Source: Lantana camara
Lineage: Eukaryota; Streptophyta; Magnoliopsida; Lamiales; Verbenaceae
Direction: 5' to 3'
Length of the DNA: 64,000 nt
Assembly (NCBI GenBank): GCA_037501455.1
Contig: CM074856.1
Coordinates: 51,923,001 to 51,987,000, forward strand
The translations under genes were made by a program, and so were the position numbers. Numbering within the stretch: the stretch's first letter is position 1; each line of letters begins with the position of its first letter. Shown here piece by piece: positions 47,304 through 56,751 of the stretch. The notes under the pieces were generated by a model that saw only the letters and a list, made by a program, of their open reading frames with translations, searched no databases and had not been told where the DNA came from.

Positions 47304-48114
47304 GGAGGTAATCCCTAGGTTGAAGAACTTGCAGGGACGAGCGCAGGCCTACTCCGAGCATAAGGCTAAGTACAAAAAACTGCTGCGAATCTCTGACCCC
47401 GTTCAACTACAAGAGGATTACAACAACGTCCACTCCCAACTGACCGCTGCCAACCTCGCGAAGGACCAGCTGAGGGAGAATCTGCAGAAAGCGGATGCGG
47501 CCTACCTCACTCTTGACGAGCGTCATAGGGAGCTGAAGGTGGAACGCGACCAGCTGAGGGTGCAGAATAGAGACCTAGGTGAGCAACTGGCAGAGAGCAC
47601 TCACCAAAACGAGGAGACGAAGAAGGCCCTCGCTGATTTGCAAGGCAGGGTACAGGGCTTGGAGGCAAGGGTATCTTGGGAGGCAGTGATGAAGTTCGTG
47701 CGCTCCAAAGCTTTCATATTTGCCGCCAACATCCAGTGCTTTGACAACGCTCGGCGCTTCTTCCATAAAGCTATCGGGCAGATGGTGAAACTGGGCTTGG
47801 CTCCTGACAGCGCTCGGACCGACGCGCGCTTGCGCATGGACCTGGATGAAAACTGCGAGCCTATGGTCCAAGACGAGGATCCTACTGAGAGCTTGGCGGA
47901 GCCGGAATATCAGGAGTTGGTGGAAACACTCCAAAGGGAATTTATTGCTGCCAACACTGTAGGTCCCGAGCCCATCCAAATAGAAGACGAGGGCACCGTC
48001 ATGGATATTGCGGACGTTGAGGAACCTGGCGAGGCTCAAACTTCTGACGCACACGTGTTGGCCCCTGTTCCCCTTGCGACTGCTCCTCCCGAGCCCGACG
48101 CTCCAGCCCAGTGA
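47304..48114 (+). CDS. Antisense ORF, last exon (coiled coil)
   Basis: Open from about 47304 to TGA at 48112-48114. From the first residues to about 125 it is a strongly predicted coiled coil by heptad reading (LTAANLAKDQLRENLQKAD, LKVERDQLRVQNRDLGEQL, LADLQGRVQGLEARV). An FVRSKAFIFAANIQCFDNAR segment and an acidic, Pro-rich tail follow. Long C-terminal coiled coils are common after PF04195 domains in plant retroelement ORFs. Its end faces the integrase end at 49146, with a 1-kb gap. The exact 3' splice site is uncertain. Confidence 0.65.
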
Positions 48115-49145
48115 AGCTCCCTTGACTGTTAATCTCTTGCCCTTGCCAGTTTAAATTCTTCTTCCCATTTATGAACAACTTTATGTCTGTACTTAATCCT
48201 CCAGTTATTTCCTGAACACTTTGGGTTCCTCTATGTTGCTTTTCCATATATTTGAACTCCTTTTTTTTTGCTGCTTGAATGTTTGAATACTTTCTTCTTT
48301 ACTTTTGAATGGTGAATGACGTTATTTCATTGCGCTCGTCGTTTTTAAACTGGTCTCGCTTGTTTGAACGTTTACGATGAGCGTGTTTGTGCACGAGAGC
48401 GTGTTCTTTAAGGGTGCCCTGGCATTCATCACAATGCACCATCAATTTAAAGTTTGGCAGCGTCTGGTGATTTGAGGGGCGTAGATATGGACGCGAGGGT
48501 GTTTTCCCTGGGGGTTCCCTGGCTGTATCCGTAATGAGGCTCGAATTTGAACTTAGGAAACTTCTGGGGATTTTCCTAAGTATTGGCCCAATAACGTGCA
48601 CCCTCGTCTTGAATGCTCTATTAGGTTATATATACTTTAGAAATCAACAGTAGGATTTGCTAAGTATGGGATCAAAGCGAGCGTAACCGTGGGGTTAGCG
48701 TTATTTTGAGGGACCCAGGAAAGGATAGTTATGGGATCCACTATTCTACGAGTGTGCCCTTACCCAAGAAGTTGAGGGTCATCGGGGTTTTTGCGAGCGC
48801 GAGCCGGAGTGGAGTGCACTCAGCTGGCGTAAATTAAGCCTTTTGCCCCCCGTTGTCTGACACGCTCGTTCCTAGGATTTTATACACTTACGATTTGTCA
48901 AACACCCAGATAGCGTTGCTTCAAAACGATTGGGGTATTACTTAGGCCGTTCGACGTGGAGGATGCTCGACACGGAGTAGGCCTTACGTTTGCTTAAATC
49001 ATTAACCCATAAGAAAGCAAATAAATGACATAATCAAAAATCAAATGCTTACTGTTATACTTGCAATTTCCAAAATGAATACAACATGCTTTCTGTCAAA
49101 AGAAAGTACCCCATGCTGCCAATGGGCGATCACAAAAACTGATGT
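48115..49145. other. Spacer between convergent ORFs of Tat-like element
   Basis: About 1 kb without a credible gene between the antisense ORF stop and the integrase stop. It should carry the 3' UTRs of both. I see no strong hairpin or repeat. Confidence 0.5.
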
Positions 49146-50450
49146 TTACACGTAGAACCTTCTAAGGTTACATGCATTCCATGGCCTAGGGAGACGCTCG
49201 CCTTGCAAAGTCTCCAGCAGGTAGGTGTTATTTGCTCGTACTTGGATGACTTTGAAGGGGCCTTCCCAATTGGGGTCCAACTTACCCACATGTTTGGAGA
49301 CTTCAACTTTTTTGAGGACCAAGTCCCCTAGCTGGAAAGTCCTCTCCTTAACACGTTTGTTGTATTGGCGAGCGACGATCGCTTTGTATTTGTGGATACG
49401 TGCCCAAGCAGTATTCCTCTTCTCGTCCAACAAATCTAACTCGAGCGCCCTATTGGCCTCGTTGGCAGCGGGCTCGAAATAGGCAACGCGTGCGGATTCT
49501 TGAGCAATTTCCGCAGGTATCATAGCTTCGGAGCCATAAACAAGGGAGTAAGGAGTTTCTCCTGTTGCCGCTCGTGGAGTAGTACGATATGCCCACAGGG
49601 CTCCTTGAAGTTCTTCAGTCCATTCTCCCTTCTTACTCTCGAGCATCGTCTTCAGATGCTGGAGTATGGTTCGATTGGTTACCTCCGCTTGACCATTGGC
49701 TTGAGGGTGGCCCACGGAGGTGAATCGCTGTTCGATCCCTAGCTCATAGCACCAGTCCCGCGTGTCGGCAGCGATGAACTGGGAGCCGTTGTCTGAGATG
49801 AGCACCCTCGGGATACCATATCTACAGATGATGTTTTTCCAAATGAAATCTCTCACAACCTTGAACGTTATCTTAGCGACCGCTTCGGCTTCAGCCCACT
49901 TAGTGAAATAATCCACGGCGAGTATTACGAATTTCTTCTGTCTGACCGCCATTGGGAGGGGTCCCACAATATCAATGCCCCACTGATCAAAAGGCCACGA
50001 AACATCAATAGGAATCATTTGAGCTGCCGGCAACTGAGGGGTGTTAGAATGAAATTGGCACTTAGGGCATTTCTTGGAGTAGCTAATGGCATCCTGCAGC
50101 ACCGAGGGCCAGTAGAACCCACTTCTTAAGACTTTCTTTGCCAAGATTCGACCGCCGGAGTGGTTCCCGCAACTCCCATTGTGCACATGCTCTAAAACTT
50201 CCTTGGCCTGCAAGGGTCTCAAACATCTCATCGGTGGGCCTTGGAAGGATCGCTTGAATAGCCGACCCTCGACGTCCAATGAGAAGCGAGGGGCTTTGTT
50301 TCTGATTTTCCGAGCCTCCACTTTGTCGCTTGGGCTGGTTCCATCCTGGAGGAATCTGATAATTTCGTCGAGCCAATAGGGCTCGGAGGGGTCAATCATA
50401 TTCACCTCCTTCGAAGGTTCGCCTCTATTTATCAGCGGCTCCTCAGTTCT
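49146..50450 (-). CDS. pol: Integrase of Tat-like element
   Basis: An open frame of at least 419 codons. Zinc-binding HHCC is present (numbering from the GTG at 50405): H75, H82, C113, C116 in HNGSCGNH and KKCPKC. The DDE core has D145 (WGIDIVGPLP), D205 (LISDNGSQF) and E241 (HPQANGQAEVTNR), with the usual 35-residue spacing. The C-terminus has a GPFKV-type region (LDPNWEGPFKVIQV). All catalytic residues are present. The frame differs from that of RT-RNase H and overlaps its end at 50432-50450, so a small indel probably separated one original polyprotein. It would insert the element's cDNA in the nucleus. Confidence 0.92.
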   Translation of the reverse strand, partial: RTEEPLINRGEPSKEVNMIDPSEPYWLDEIIRFLQDGTSPSDKVEARKIRNKAPRFSLDVEGRLFKRSFQGPPMRCLRPLQAKEVLEHVHNGSCGNHSGGRILAKKVLRSGFYWPSVLQDAISYSKKCPKCQFHSNTPQLPAAQMIPIDVSWPFDQWGIDIVGPLPMAVRQKKFVILAVDYFTKWAEAEAVAKITFKVVRDFIWKNIICRYGIPRVLISDNGSQFIAADTRDWCYELGIEQRFTSVGHPQANGQAEVTNRTILQHLKTMLESKKGEWTEELQGALWAYRTTPRAATGETPYSLVYGSEAMIPAEIAQESARVAYFEPAANEANRALELDLLDEKRNTAWARIHKYKAIVARQYNKRVKERTFQLGDLVLKKVEVSKHVGKLDPNWEGPFKVIQVRANNTYLLETLQGERLPRPWNACNLRRFYV

Positions 50451-52648
50451 AAGAAAGTAACAGCACGCTCGCTAACACCATCCAGGGCGGATGCGAACTT
50501 TGAGAGAGCGTCAGCACGTTCGTTTTCTGCCCTTGGGACCTGCAAAAGGTGGAATTCCTTGAACTTGGCTACCACCTCCTTGGCGCTCGCCAGATATCGC
50601 ACCATAGTGGCTTCTCGGGCCTCATAAGAACCATCAATTTGACTCGCGATTAACTGCGAATCAACATATGCAGTGACCCGAGTGGCCCCATTTTGAAATA
50701 CAATCCTGAGCCCCTGGATGAGGGCCTCATACTCAGCTTCGTTGTTGGTGACTTGGAACGCTAACTTGATTGCATAGTTAACTTCAGCTCCAAGAGGATC
50801 CCTGAGGGTCACCCCGGCTCCTCCCCCTTGTGAGGTCGAGGAGCCATCTGTGTGCAAAAGCCATAAACCATCCTCTGCTGAGGGCCCGGTATCTAAGTTG
50901 AAATGTTCCACCAATAGGTCTACCACGGCCTGAGCCTGTATCGCCGTGCGAGGCTCGAAGGTGATGTCAAATTGGCTAAGTTCAATTGACCATTTAATTA
51001 ATCTCCCTGAGACGTCCGGCTTTGCAAGCACCTGTCTGAGGGGCTGATCTGTGAGCACCACGATGGAATGCGCTTGAAAATAAGGCCTTAGCCTCCGAGA
51101 GGCATTAACGAGCGCAAAAGCAAACTTCTCTATTTCCATGTATCTTTTCTCCACTCCCTGTAGAGTCTTACTTAAATAATACACCGGCATATGCTTACGT
51201 TCGCGAATTGCCACGAGGACAGCGCTCGTGGCTTCCAAGGAAACTGATAGATATACAAACAAGCTCTCCCCCGGGATAGGTTTGGTCAACAAAGGCGCGC
51301 TCGAAAGGTACTGCTTCATGTCCTGCAGGGCCTTTTCGCAGTCCTCGCTCCAGGTAAAGTTGCGAACGTTACGCAGAATTTTAAAGAAGGGTAAGTTCCT
51401 GTCCGCTGAGCGGGAGATGAACCTGTTTAATGAAATGATCTTACCCACAAGCACCTGGACTTCTCTCAGATTGCGGGGCGAGCGTATGTCCAGGATTGCC
51501 TTAATTTTCTCTGGGTTCGCCTCTATGCCCCGTTGGCTGACCATGTACCCCAAAAATTTGCCACCCCTCACGCCAAATGTACACTTGGATGGATTCAATT
51601 TCATACCGTAACAACACAGGATACTGAACGCTCGTTTTAGGTCTTCTAGGTGAGAATGCTGGCGTTCGCTTTTGACGATCATGTCATCCACGTATACTTC
51701 CATGGACTTTCCAATCTCACACTCGAACATCCTGTTAACAAGGCGTTGGTATGTCGCTCCGGCATTTTTGAGCCCAAAGGGCATAACTTTGAAGCAATAA
51801 ACACCCATGTGGACTACGAAAGCAGTTTTAGGACGATCCTCAAGAGCCATAAATATCTGATAATATCCTTGGAAAGCGTCCATCATGCTCATAAGTTCAC
51901 ACCCAACGGTCGAATCCACCAACTGATCAATTCTAGGTAAGGGGTACGGATCCTTAGGACATGCCTTGTTGAGGTCTGTGAAGTCATTGCACATACGCCA
52001 CTTGTTGGCGCTCTTCGGAACGAGCACCACATTGCACAGCCATTCTGGATATAGAATTTCTTCTATGTATTGAGCGTCAAGCAGTTTATTGACATCTTCT
52101 TCTATGACTTGCCTTCGGAACCCATGGACATCCCTCTTCTTCTGCTTTATAGGTTTGAAGGCCGGATCCACGTTCAGCCTGTGGACAATAACGCTCGGAT
52201 CTATGCCAGTGAGGTCTGAAGCCTTCCAGGCAAAGACATCAATATTTTCTTGCAAGAACTCAATCATCATAATCTGAGAGGGTCCGTCAAGGCTAGAACC
52301 TATTTGCGTGATCTTATCTGGATTCCCGGGCTCCAATTCGACGGTCAGGAAGCTCTCCGTAGGTTCCACCCGCACCTCAGGCCTCGGCTGTTCGAGCGCC
52401 CTTTTCTTGCTTGTAATTCTCTTGTTGGTATCTCCCGAGGGTATATGATCCTCGTCTTCCGAGGAAGAAGCCCCAACTTCTCCGAGGGGCGAGTTCCCAG
52501 CATCTACGGGTTTGCCTGCGTCCCTCTTTTTATTCTTCTTTTTATACAGCTTGGCCCGCTTGCGCTCGGGGCCATCTTCATCTAGTTTGGGAAAGTCAAC
52601 GGACTTCTTGGTGGAGCCTGCCTGGGTAGGTTGTTTGGGCTTGTGGCT
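50432..52648 (-). CDS. pol: Reverse transcriptase and RNase H of Tat-like element
   Basis: The open frame starts after the TGA at 52649. Counting from 52375, RT shows MMDAFQGYYQI (catalytic D166), MPFGLKNAGATYQRLVN and YVDDM (228-232). The connection RNase H around 370-450 (LFVYLSVSLEATSAVL, PVYYLSKTL) lacks the usual Asp. A second, archaeal-type RNase H follows with D510 (LHTDGSS), E546 (NNEAEYEAL), D572 (VDSQL) and D622 (ENERADALSKFAS). A decayed first and an intact second RNase H is the known hallmark of the Tat group. The N-terminal ~90 codons are Lys/Glu-rich linker. Gag, protease and RT share one frame, interrupted by stops, so this was one polyprotein. Confidence 0.92.
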   Translation of the reverse strand, partial: SHKPKQPTQAGSTKKSVDFPKLDEDGPERKRAKLYKKKNKKRDAGKPVDAGNSPLGEVGASSSEDEDHIPSGDTNKRITSKKRALEQPRPEVRVEPTESFLTVELEPGNPDKITQIGSSLDGPSQIMMIEFLQENIDVFAWKASDLTGIDPSVIVHRLNVDPAFKPIKQKKRDVHGFRRQVIEEDVNKLLDAQYIEEILYPEWLCNVVLVPKSANKWRMCNDFTDLNKACPKDPYPLPRIDQLVDSTVGCELMSMMDAFQGYYQIFMALEDRPKTAFVVHMGVYCFKVMPFGLKNAGATYQRLVNRMFECEIGKSMEVYVDDMIVKSERQHSHLEDLKRAFSILCCYGMKLNPSKCTFGVRGGKFLGYMVSQRGIEANPEKIKAILDIRSPRNLREVQVLVGKIISLNRFISRSADRNLPFFKILRNVRNFTWSEDCEKALQDMKQYLSSAPLLTKPIPGESLFVYLSVSLEATSAVLVAIRERKHMPVYYLSKTLQGVEKRYMEIEKFAFALVNASRRLRPYFQAHSIVVLTDQPLRQVLAKPDVSGRLIKWSIELSQFDITFEPRTAIQAQAVVDLLVEHFNLDTGPSAEDGLWLLHTDGSSTSQGGGAGVTLRDPLGAEVNYAIKLAFQVTNNEAEYEALIQGLRIVFQNGATRVTAYVDSQLIASQIDGSYEAREATMVRYLASAKEVVAKFKEFHLLQVPRAENERADALSKFASALDGVSERAVTFLELRSR

Positions 52649-53383
52649 TCATAGGGACAGTATGTAGCATTCCCAGGCCTCCTTAACATTACACAGTACC
52701 TCTCCTGTACCCTCGGGAGTGGGAAATTTGACCTTCTGATGATAGGTGGAAATTATAGCTTTGAAGTCGACGAGGGCTGGGCGCCCAATGATGATGTTGT
52801 ATGGTAGGTCCACTTCGACCACCACGTAAAGAACATTTAAAGTTTTTCGCTGTGGGGCACGACCGAAAGAGGTGGCCAAGCGAATTTGTCCGCGAGGGAC
52901 GATCTCGGAACCCCCAAAGCCGACGAGGGCTGTTCTGAGGGGTTCGAGCGGGATGTTTGTGATGTTCATTTTCTAAAACGTGGAGTAAGGCAAAACATTC
53001 ACGGAGCTTCCACTATCAATCAAGACCCTCTTTACAACGTGATTGTGAACGTCTAAGCTAACCACCATGGGGCAGTCAGAGGTTTCACCGACCCCATGGG
53101 GTGTTACAATGTGCTCTAAATCTTTCTCTGTGAAACCTACGCTTTCATCCTTCTCCGAGCGTGATGATTTATCAACAGAGAGCACCGGCCTGGGCTGAGA
53201 AGATCTTTGGTCATAGCTCCGAATGTAGCGACATCGGGAAGCGTTAGAGTCTCCCCCCGAAGGCCCTCCGGCAATCATGTGAATGACCGCGAAGGGCTGG
53301 TTCTCCATGTCTGGGGCTTTTCCTTTTCCACGGTCACTGGGCTCGGCGTGGCGGTGACGCGGGCTCCGTGAGCGCGAAAGGCT
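52649..53383 (-). pseudogene. pol: Protease region of Tat-like element, split by a stop
   Basis: Two open frames in the same register, 53308-52973 and 52969-52649. The first holds FAVIHMIAGGPSGGD (the gag-protease junction block of Tat elements) and the active site VLIDSGSSVNVLP (Asp-Ser-Gly). The second holds RTALVGFGGSEIVPRGQI and NIIIGRPALVDFKAI, the flap side and C-terminal part. A TAG at 52973-52975 separates them where CAG (Gln) or AAG would be natural, and a TGA at 52649-52651 ends the region. Without readthrough no complete protease is made. Confidence 0.85.
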
Positions 53384-55285
53384 TCACCCTCGGGCACGTG
53401 CGCGCTCGGCGCAATGTTCATCGTACCTTTCCAACACCTTAACGAACTCCTTAAGGTGCCCCCCTGCGATCAGCCTCTGAATCTCACCCTCAAGCTGACG
53501 ACATTCATTGGTGTCGTGCCCTTTCTGTTTGTGGAAAGCGCAGTACTTTCCCGAGCGCTTCTGAGCCTCGGTTTCTCTCAACTTCGACGGCCTTTTGAAC
53601 AGCTTCTTATCCGCCATGGCATACACTTCGGCTATAGGGCGGTTGAGAGGGATGCGCTCGAATTTCCGAGGGGGAGAGTTCCGACGAGCGGGAATAGGGT
53701 TGCGGCGGCGACCTCTGGTTGAATCTCCTCTGTCTTCAAGGGCTTTGTTGGAGCGAGGGGCATTCGCCGTTTTCTGATCCCTCGCAAGATACATATCCTC
53801 GAGGGTGAAAAACGAATCAGCTATGTCCCTTATCTCCATCAGCGAGCGGGGCTTTTTCTTGGCCACTTCCTCCGCAAATTCTTTGCTAACATAATGCTTC
53901 ATGTTAATGGCTCCAAAGACAACATGCCTTAAGAAATCCATTGAGGGCTTTTCCACCAGGAGGATTTCCTTGTTGAACCTTCCCATGAAGGACCTGAGGG
54001 TCTCGCTTGGCCCCTGGACCAAGCTGTAGAGAGCCGTCGCAGCGGGGGCTGGAGCTTTTAAAGAGTTGAAGTGACTGGTGAAGGCGTCAGTCAGGTCATG
54101 GTACCCTCGGATTGAGCGCGGAGGAAGCTTTTTGTACCAATCCTGGGCCATCCCCACGAGGGAGGTTACAAACACCTTGGCCCAATAGTTGAGGGGGTGA
54201 TCATATAGATGCATCAAGTGCACGAAGTGATCCAGATGCTCGACTGGATCTGTGGTCCCGTCATACCTGTTGACGGACGTGGGGATTTTGCCCTTCCCCG
54301 CACGGGTCATCAGTACCTCCTCAACGAGGGGAGAATCGCCTGACACGATCCTGTAATCCCTGTCGTCGGGGTCTTCGGGGCTGGCTTCCCTTTGTCGGCG
54401 AGAGATGGGGCTGCGTGGTCTACGAGCACCTCTGGCCCTGGACCTCTCGTCCCCATTGCGGGAGACATGAGACCGTGCTCGAGAGAGCTGCTCTACCACG
54501 TTCTGGAGCCCCCTGATTTGGTCTTGGACAGTGGCAAGTTGAGGGTCACCGACATTTCTGCGGTTTGCCCTTCCTACGGCTCTCGATTGGACCTCTTCGT
54601 TATCTCCGGTCCCCTCCTTTCGAGGAGCCCTGTCGTCTCCGGCGGGGGGTTGCTCTTGCTGGACCCTCGGTGGGGCCTCATTTTCTTGGATTGGTGGAGG
54701 GGGAGGCTGTTGGGCCCTCAACGCGTTTTGGGCCATCGTCAGAGGGTGCGCTGGGAGTCCTCCAAGTGGCGGGGCTATTCGAGCGCTAGCGTGTGAAGGG
54801 AAATACGCTGCAGTGAAATGTTCCCAAGCGTTCTGGACAGCCTGGCTCTCACATTGCGCATACAGAGCTTGAAGTTGTTGGGTAGTGATTTGGGGCATTT
54901 CTACCCCTTGTATCTCTCTTGGCAATGACGTGGGGAGATTCAGTGTCCCCACTTGATAGGGTTGGATCATCGGCATCATCCCGGGCATCATTCCGGGTTG
55001 CATAAAAGGGTATCCCGGTGGAGGCATGGCCATGGGATACATGCCTGAGTAAGGGAAGGAAGCGTTGGCGGTATGAGTTGCTGGTGGAACAACGGAACTG
55101 GGCCCCCCCACAGCGTCCCCTCCCTGTGGGAGAGTTGCTGCCACTGTGTCTGGATTATCGCCCCCATTCCCCGCAGCAGGTGGGTTTGTACTTCCGGCGG
55201 GGACGTTGCTCTCAGCGTTCGCTTCGTTGACTGGGGGAAGAGTGCCCTTGTCCCCCACAACTCCAGACCGGGTTGCGGTTACCAT
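53384..55285 (-). CDS. gag: Gag of Tat-like element
   Basis: 633 codons from ATG at 55285 (MVTATRSG), about 75 nt inside the PBS. I chose this ATG over the earlier TTG in the same frame. The N-terminal ~130 residues are Pro/Gly/Met-rich, followed by a charged linker. The capsid/gag domain lies at about 340-480 (DPVEHLDHFVHLMHLYDH, WYKKLPPRSIRGYHDLTDAF, SETLRSFMGRFNKEIL). Near residues 585-600 is CAFHKQKGHDTNEC, the short Tat-type zinc knuckle. It ends at TGA 53384-53386; beyond it the same frame stays open into protease, so this stop probably replaces an Arg codon (CGA). Confidence 0.9.
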   Translation of the reverse strand: MVTATRSGVVGDKGTLPPVNEANAESNVPAGSTNPPAAGNGGDNPDTVAATLPQGGDAVGGPSSVVPPATHTANASFPYSGMYPMAMPPPGYPFMQPGMMPGMMPMIQPYQVGTLNLPTSLPREIQGVEMPQITTQQLQALYAQCESQAVQNAWEHFTAAYFPSHASARIAPPLGGLPAHPLTMAQNALRAQQPPPPPIQENEAPPRVQQEQPPAGDDRAPRKEGTGDNEEVQSRAVGRANRRNVGDPQLATVQDQIRGLQNVVEQLSRARSHVSRNGDERSRARGARRPRSPISRRQREASPEDPDDRDYRIVSGDSPLVEEVLMTRAGKGKIPTSVNRYDGTTDPVEHLDHFVHLMHLYDHPLNYWAKVFVTSLVGMAQDWYKKLPPRSIRGYHDLTDAFTSHFNSLKAPAPAATALYSLVQGPSETLRSFMGRFNKEILLVEKPSMDFLRHVVFGAINMKHYVSKEFAEEVAKKKPRSLMEIRDIADSFFTLEDMYLARDQKTANAPRSNKALEDRGDSTRGRRRNPIPARRNSPPRKFERIPLNRPIAEVYAMADKKLFKRPSKLRETEAQKRSGKYCAFHKQKGHDTNECRQLEGEIQRLIAGGHLKEFVKVLERYDEHCAERARARG

Positions 55286-55360
55286 CTTCAGAATCAAAAG
55301 GTGTTATATCTCGACTAGCTTTCAGAGGAAGACTGAGATGTTGGCAGTTGTGATGGATTT

Positions 55361-55380
55361 CCCACAGACGGCGCCAAAAA
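55361..55380 (-). other. Primer-binding site of Tat-like element
   Basis: Minus strand TTTTTGGCGCCGTCTGTGGG adjoins the LTR end. TTGGCGCCGTCTGTGGG is a recurrent PBS form in plant Tat-group elements. Confidence 0.88.
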
Positions 55381-56222
55381 TGAGGGTGCAGGAATCGGAG
55401 TTTCCTGAATGCAACAACACTTTAGTATTTGTATGAAGAGGGAAAGACCATCACAGGCGTGAGTGCCTCAGGAACTGGGTTTCCTTGTAAGCGTGGTTCT
55501 TCCAGCTAGGATAACACCAAGAGTGCAAGAGGTGATGGTGATGCGACTGTGGTGAGGTTAATGGAAAGCTTGAGAAGATCAGTAAGAATGCCCAGAACAA
55601 TGCAATGTGTGTGTAGAAGATCACTTGGGGGAGAAAGCATGTGTTCTCCCCTATATATATATGTTAGGGGTGAGGGTAAATGGGTAAATTGACCGTGTGG
55701 TCCCAAACCTGTGTTGCCCTAACACGTGGCAGCCATTGAGGGCGTGAGAATGACGTTTCCGAAAAGGAGGTGGCGTGTCAGGTACAAGGTTGCGCACAAC
55801 CTTTGTGTCAGAGGTTGTTGGCGAGGGTCGCCTGTGAGGAGGCCCAAGATCTTCTTCACTAAGGTTCGGATCCCTCGCAATGGGGTATGATCATGCACGG
55901 ACGCTGGTGACGCTCGAAGAGTGCACGGATGGCCTCCCCGCGGCAGGTGACGCTTGAGCGCCAAAATCCCGAGCATCTGGAAGGCCCTTGTGTAGGTACC
56001 TCCTTGAGGAGGGTGTCCCTGAGGGCCGGAATGTGAGTGTCAAACCGGTCAACTTGAGCCCTCTACCTGGGCAGTTGGCGGAAGCCCATTGACCTGTACT
56101 GATAAACAAACAGGTGGGCTGGGAAGGCCCACGAGCCCATCAATGCGAGCGTCCTGACCCTCAGTCGTCGAAGTGTTGACACGTGGACGGCTCTGATTCG
56201 AGTGCGGTTTTAGGCCTCATCA
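55381..56222 (-). mobile_element. 5' LTR of Tat-like element
   Basis: 842 bp, TGATGAGGCC (56222) to CTGCACCCTCA (55381) on the minus strand. A TATA-like run lies near 55651-55662. Nearly identical to the 3' LTR at 43825-44664. Confidence 0.92.
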
Positions 56223-56227
56223 GATAT
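56223..56227 (+). other. Target-site duplication, right (Tat-like element)
   Basis: gatat, perfect copy of 43820-43824. Confidence 0.9.
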
Positions 56228-56251
56228 AATCGTTTATTATTTTAAATGCAG

Positions 56252-56570
56252 GTTTCAGGTTCATCTAATTGTTCAAGATAAGAGCGCCTCAATGGATTTA
56301 AAGTTATTGAACAAACAAGCTGAATATATGTTCCGTACTCACGCATCTTATTTTAAATCTTTGCAAGAGCAGGTATTTATATAGTTTTTTCTTGGTATTA
56401 AAAGAATATTTCTAATAAATTAATAATTAATTTACACATAATGTTACGTCTAGGAAAATGGTGAAAAACTATTGCAAGAGCATATCGAGCTTTTTCTGGA
56501 CAGAGCGTTTACATTTATTTATCCCAGCACCACCAAATCTTGCAAGATCAAATATGCGTTGCACAGTTAA
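56252..56570 (+). pseudogene. RPA-like gene, exons after the zinc ribbon
   Basis: Exon 56252-56372 (acceptor GCAG, donor GTATTT) continues the frame of the zinc-ribbon exon: FQVHLIVQDKSASMDLKLLN, then QAEYMFRTHASYFKSLQEQ. The next exon, from 56454 after TCTAG, reads ENGEKLLQEHIELFLDRAF and reaches TAA at 56568-56570; a different frame then reads NFILGVDWSEECFHLQKRVS to 56643, suggesting a frameshift close to the end. The content fits the end of the RPA C-terminal OB fold. It was separated from its upstream exons by the Tat-like insertion. Confidence 0.72.
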
Positions 56571-56751
56571 TTTTATTCTAGGTGTTGATTGGTCAGAAGA
56601 GTGTTTTCATCTTCAAAAAAGGGTATCAGTTACATCTACATGAGGTACGTTTATTATTATCCTCAATATATTTAAATTTACAATATTAAATTTACAAAAA
56701 ATGCCCTAATTTTAACAGTATAACTAATAGTTAGTTTTGCTATTATTAAAG
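56571..56751. other. Helitron 3' flank
   Basis: AT-rich, no clear Helitron 3' hairpin plus CTRR end; sequence is cut at 56752 by a Del/Tekay-like LTR. Confidence 0.4.

Noticed and set aside
45256..48114. Captured host gene inside the Tat-like element
   Set aside because: The domain is the one known from antisense ORFs of Tat-group retroelements, and the position between pol and the 3' LTR is the usual one.
51228..55436. Several plus-strand open frames opposite gag and pol
   Set aside because: They are reading-frame shadows of the minus-strand gag-pol, without domains or promoters.
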